DNA of 7,946 nucleotides from Actinomycetes bacterium (GTDB lineage: Bacteria > Actinomycetota > Coriobacteriia > Coriobacteriales > Coriobacteriaceae), in NCBI GenBank assembly GCA_023441725.1, contig JAEZNV010000034.1, positions 1-7,946 on the forward strand. The letters run 5' to 3'. Positions 5,669-7,946 of the stretch are shown here, one piece after another. The notes under the pieces were generated by a model, which saw nothing but the letters and a program-made list of their open reading frames with translations, did no database searches and was not told the origin of the DNA. Each line of letters opens with the position of its first letter. The first letter of the stretch is position 1. The position numbers and the translations under genes were made by a program.

Positions 5669-7685
5669 AACCCATTTGCACGGCGAGCACGAGGAACACC
5701 ACGAGTGCCGCGACGATGTAGCAGATATAGATGCTGTAGTTGCCGCCCTCGAGCTTAGTCGCGAGGTCGGCGAGCTTCTCGACACCCTTATGCGGGGCAT
5801 CGACGAGAACCTTGTCGGGTACGGGCTCCACAGCCTCGGCCACACCGGTGAGCTTCTGGAAGAAGTGCGCGATGGACCAGCAGACGGCCGTGCAACGGTC
5901 GCGCAGCGTGTAGAGCGGCTGCATAAACCAGGACACCTCGGAGGCAAAGGTCGTGGCCACGACGGGCATATGCTCGTTGGGAGCATAACCGCATGCCCAC
6001 GGCTGGGACTTCTGAACCTTACCGACGGTCTTGAGCTTGCGATAACCGCAGGCAAGGCCGACGAGCACCACGAGCGCAATGGCGATCGCGGGCGTGGAGG
6101 TGGCAGCGCCGGAGTACTGGTTCATGAGCTCCATGCCCTCGGCGGCAAACACGCCACCGTACGGATGCAGCACGGACGCGGCGACATCGACCAGCACGGG
6201 CGCGATCACGGGAGCGCCAATGCCCAGCACGACGCAGATGGCCGCGAGCAGGCCCTGCGCAAACACCATGGGGGCGGGAACCTCCTTGGCATTGGCCGCG
6301 GCCTCGGAGCGGGGCGCGGAGGCAAAGGAGACGCCATAGGCCTTGACGAAGCACGTGACGGCCAGCGCGCCGGTAATGGCAAGCGCGACGGCAGCGAACA
6401 CGGCCACGATCATGACGGCCTTGTCACCCTGCATGGCGGCGTTAAAGAGCGACTGGTAGGTAAACCACTCGGACACAAAGCCGTTGAAGGGCGGGATGGC
6501 CGAGATGGCAAGCGCGCCAATAAGGAAGCAGATGGCCGTTGCCGGCATACGACGGAACAGGCCGCCCATCTTCTCCATATTGCGCGTTCCCGTGGAGTAC
6601 AGCAGCGCACCGGCGCCCAGGAACAGCTCGCCCTTAAACATCGCGTGGTTAAACGTGTGGTAGAGGGCGGCCATCAGAGCCAGGACGGCGATGCCGACCG
6701 AGTTGAGCGCCATGGCGGCCATGGAGGCGCCGACACCGAGCAAAATGATGCCGATGTTCTCGACGGAGTGATAGGCCAGCAGGCGCTTGATGTCATGCTC
6801 CTGCAGGGCGAAGGCCACGCCGAGGACCGACGAGATCGCACCGAAGACCATGACCATAAGGCCCCACCAAACCTGAACGCCCGAGTCGGAGAGCAGGTCG
6901 AGACCCACCTTGAGGATACCGAAGATACCGATCTTGATCATGCCGCCGGACATGAGGGCCGACACGTTGGACGGCGCCTCGGGATGTGCCTTGGGCAGCC
7001 AGCCGTGCAGCGGGATGATACCGGCCTTGGCGCCAAAGCCAAAGAAGGCGAGCACGAAGCACACGGATGCGACCGCGGGGCTAAACTGCGTGGCGCGGAA
7101 ATCCGCAAAGGCAAACGAGCCGCCGGCGAAGTTGGTCATGGTGAGGAAGCTCGCCATGATGAGCACAAAGCCCACGTGCGCGATCACAAAGTAGAGCCAA
7201 CCGCCATGGATGGAGTTCTCGTTCTCCTCGATCACGACCAGGAAGTACGAGGTCAGCGACATGAGCTCAAAGGCGACCAGGAACCAAAACACGTTGTCGG
7301 CGGTGATGACGAGCATCATGGACGCCACGAAGGTGTTAAAGAAGAAGCCGGCGCGGCCCTTTTTGCCCGGGTACTCATCAAAGTAATTGAGACCGTAGAT
7401 CGAACCGGCAAACGCGAGCACCGAGATGAGCGCCACGAACAGGCCGGACAGCTGGTTGAGCAGCAGCTGGAAATGGGCAAACGGGAAGAACACGATGGTG
7501 TCGACCGACGTGACATCGCCCAGCACGGCCTGAATACCGGCCACAAACGAAAGCACCGCGGCGACGGCGCCGATTAGGCAGCCGGCGGTCTTGGCGGCGT
7601 TATCGGCCTTGATCAGCAGAACCGAGGCGAGCGCACCGATGCACGAGACGGCAAGCGATGCGATAAACAGCGTCATGCTATCCAT
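5667..7685 (-). CDS. hyfB: HyfB, NuoL/M/N-like antiporter-type membrane subunit of hydrogenase-4
   Basis: Polytopic inner-membrane protein of 672 residues, the length I recall for E. coli HyfB; it is related to complex I NuoL/M/N and to HycC. It probably takes part in ion translocation driven by the hydrogenase reaction. Expected ion-path residues are visible: Glu140 in FELMSLTSY (TM5), Lys220 in FGAKAG (TM7), Lys251 in GGMIKIG (TM8), His347 and Lys351 in NHAMFKGELF, and Glu406 in FVSEWF (TM12). The block GWLPKAHPEAPSNVSALMSG is the family signature. After the ~14-helix core there is a long C-terminal extension (about 540-672) with a soluble stretch holding QPWACGY, and a last hydrophobic helix at about 650-670; this corresponds to the lateral-helix region of NuoL/HycC. 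The ATG at 7685 is chosen over ATG codon 4 because AAGGGAG lies 8 bases upstream. It overlaps the end of hyfA by 8 bases, which suggests translational coupling. Codon 37 is a rare CTA. Confidence 0.95.
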   Translation of the reverse strand: MDSMTLFIASLAVSCIGALASVLLIKADNAAKTAGCLIGAVAAVLSFVAGIQAVLGDVTSVDTIVFFPFAHFQLLLNQLSGLFVALISVLAFAGSIYGLNYFDEYPGKKGRAGFFFNTFVASMMLVITADNVFWFLVAFELMSLTSYFLVVIEENENSIHGGWLYFVIAHVGFVLIMASFLTMTNFAGGSFAFADFRATQFSPAVASVCFVLAFFGFGAKAGIIPLHGWLPKAHPEAPSNVSALMSGGMIKIGIFGILKVGLDLLSDSGVQVWWGLMVMVFGAISSVLGVAFALQEHDIKRLLAYHSVENIGIILLGVGASMAAMALNSVGIAVLALMAALYHTFNHAMFKGELFLGAGALLYSTGTRNMEKMGGLFRRMPATAICFLIGALAISAIPPFNGFVSEWFTYQSLFNAAMQGDKAVMIVAVFAAVALAITGALAVTCFVKAYGVSFASAPRSEAAANAKEVPAPMVFAQGLLAAICVVLGIGAPVIAPVLVDVAASVLHPYGGVFAAEGMELMNQYSGAATSTPAIAIALVVLVGLACGYRKLKTVGKVQKSQPWACGYAPNEHMPVVATTFASEVSWFMQPLYTLRDRCTAVCWSIAHFFQKLTGVAEAVEPVPDKVLVDAPHKGVEKLADLATKLEGGNYSIYICYIVAALVVFLVLAVQMG

Positions 7686-7946
7686 TGTTTACGCTCCCTT
7701 CTGCTTTCTCGGACAGGCCCTGGGCCACAGCGGTAACGTCGACGACCGGACCGTTTTCGATCGAGCGCAGGCGTTTGGCTTCGTCAAGCTCGCGATCGGC
7801 CGCGCCGCCCATGACGGTCAGCGCCTTGGTGGGGCACGCCGCCACACAATGCGGGCCGTCCGGATCGAAGGCGCAAAGGTCGCACTTCACAGCGCAGGTG
7901 TACTGGCCGGGAGCCCACGTAAGCAGGCTGCTCAGGGACTTAGGAT
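7678..7946 (-). CDS. hyfA: HyfA-like 4Fe-4S ferredoxin subunit of hydrogenase-4, C-terminal part (5' end outside window)
   Basis: Electron-transfer iron-sulfur protein of the Hyf/Hyc hydrogenase complex, on the cytoplasmic side; in the family it carries electrons from the formate dehydrogenase side towards the hydrogenase small subunit. The frame is open to the window edge, giving 88 complete codons before a TAG stop. A ferredoxin motif is visible, KCDLC followed by eight residues, then CVAACP (CX2CX8CX3CP), which is enough Cys for most of one [4Fe-4S] site. The preceding LLTWAPGQYTCAVKCDLC resembles E. coli HyfA (LLRWEPG...AVKCDLC) from memory, as does the tail with an EAKRL segment. A GTG at 7890 could be mistaken for a start, but it encodes the Val inside AVKCDLC and has conserved coding sequence upstream, so the real start is beyond 7946. 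The other Cys motifs are not visible. The last codons overlap hyfB by 8 bases. HycB-like paralogues are the only serious alternative; the neighbours favour HyfA. Confidence 0.9.
   Translation of the reverse strand, partial: PKSLSSLLTWAPGQYTCAVKCDLCAFDPDGPHCVAACPTKALTVMGGAADRELDEAKRLRSIENGPVVDVTAVAQGLSEKAEGSVNNG
7694..7700 (-). promoter_or_regulatory. Ribosome binding site of hyfB
   Basis: AAGGGAG, eight bases before the hyfB ATG at 7685 and inside the last codons of hyfA. It selects the first ATG over the one at codon 4. Confidence 0.75.

Noticed and set aside
5163..7577. Plus-strand open frame of 804 codons opposite hyfC and hyfB
   Set aside because: Codon-register shadow of two well-supported genes; no convincing ribosome binding site or recognisable domain.
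1025..7685. Respiratory complex I (nuo) or Mrp antiporter operon
   Set aside because: The order antiporter-NuoH-antiporter-HyfE-antiporter followed by a NuoC-NuoD fusion carrying the nickel-ligand CxxC is that of hydrogenase-4; complex I NuoD lacks those cysteines, and HyfE is not a nuo or mrp product.
7678..7890. A separate 70-residue protein starting at GTG 7890
   Set aside because: The frame is open upstream to the window edge and the upstream codons match the conserved HyfA sequence, so the GTG is an internal Val codon.
1..7946. Terminators, tRNAs, CRISPR arrays, insertion sequences or internal promoters
   Set aside because: The longest gap between genes is 15 bases and no repeated units or hairpin-plus-T-run structures were seen, so there is no room for such elements outside coding sequence.

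Overview
This window is a compact run of seven minus-strand genes, the two outer ones cut by the window edges. I read it as hyfA-hyfB-hyfC-hyfD-hyfE-hyfF-hyfG, in transcription order from base 7946 down to base 1. Together they encode the membrane arm and part of the catalytic arm of a group 4a [NiFe] hydrogenase of the hydrogenase-4 / formate hydrogenlyase-2 type. Gene order, protein lengths and many local motifs agree with the Escherichia coli hyf operon as I remember it. No search was run.

Layout, right to left. 7678-7946 is the C-terminal part of the HyfA iron-sulfur protein. 5667-7685 is HyfB, a large antiporter-like membrane subunit. 4728-5654 is HyfC, the NuoH-like membrane anchor. 3255-4712 is HyfD, a second antiporter-like subunit. 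2588-3241 is the small membrane protein HyfE. 1025-2584 is HyfF, a third antiporter-like subunit. 1-1021 is the first 340 codons of HyfG, the hydrogenase large subunit, with a NuoC-like domain fused in front. Genes are separated by 3-15 bases, or overlap by 8 bases (hyfA/hyfB). No promoter, terminator, RNA gene, repeat or mobile element was seen. The operon promoter must lie to the right of the window, and hyfH/hyfI-like genes are expected to the left.

How it works together. In this family, electrons from formate (through a formate dehydrogenase not in this window) or another donor pass along HyfA-like ferredoxin subunits and the small subunit to the NiFe site of HyfG, where protons are reduced to H2. 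HyfC/D/E/F/B form a complex I-like membrane domain that could couple this to H+ or Na+ translocation. HyfB, HyfD and HyfF all keep the charged residues expected for ion channels. The reaction could also run as H2 uptake.

Organism. The sequence is clearly GC-rich with G/C-ending codons. It almost completely avoids TTA, CTA and TCA codons and has strong AGGAGG-type ribosome binding sites. This fits a high-GC anaerobe. My best guess is a gut actinobacterium of the Coriobacteriia (Collinsella-like), but that rests on composition and general knowledge and is tentative. I found no sign of a wholly undescribed system; the interest lies in a complete Hyf-type membrane arm in a probable non-enterobacterial host and in its tight translational design.
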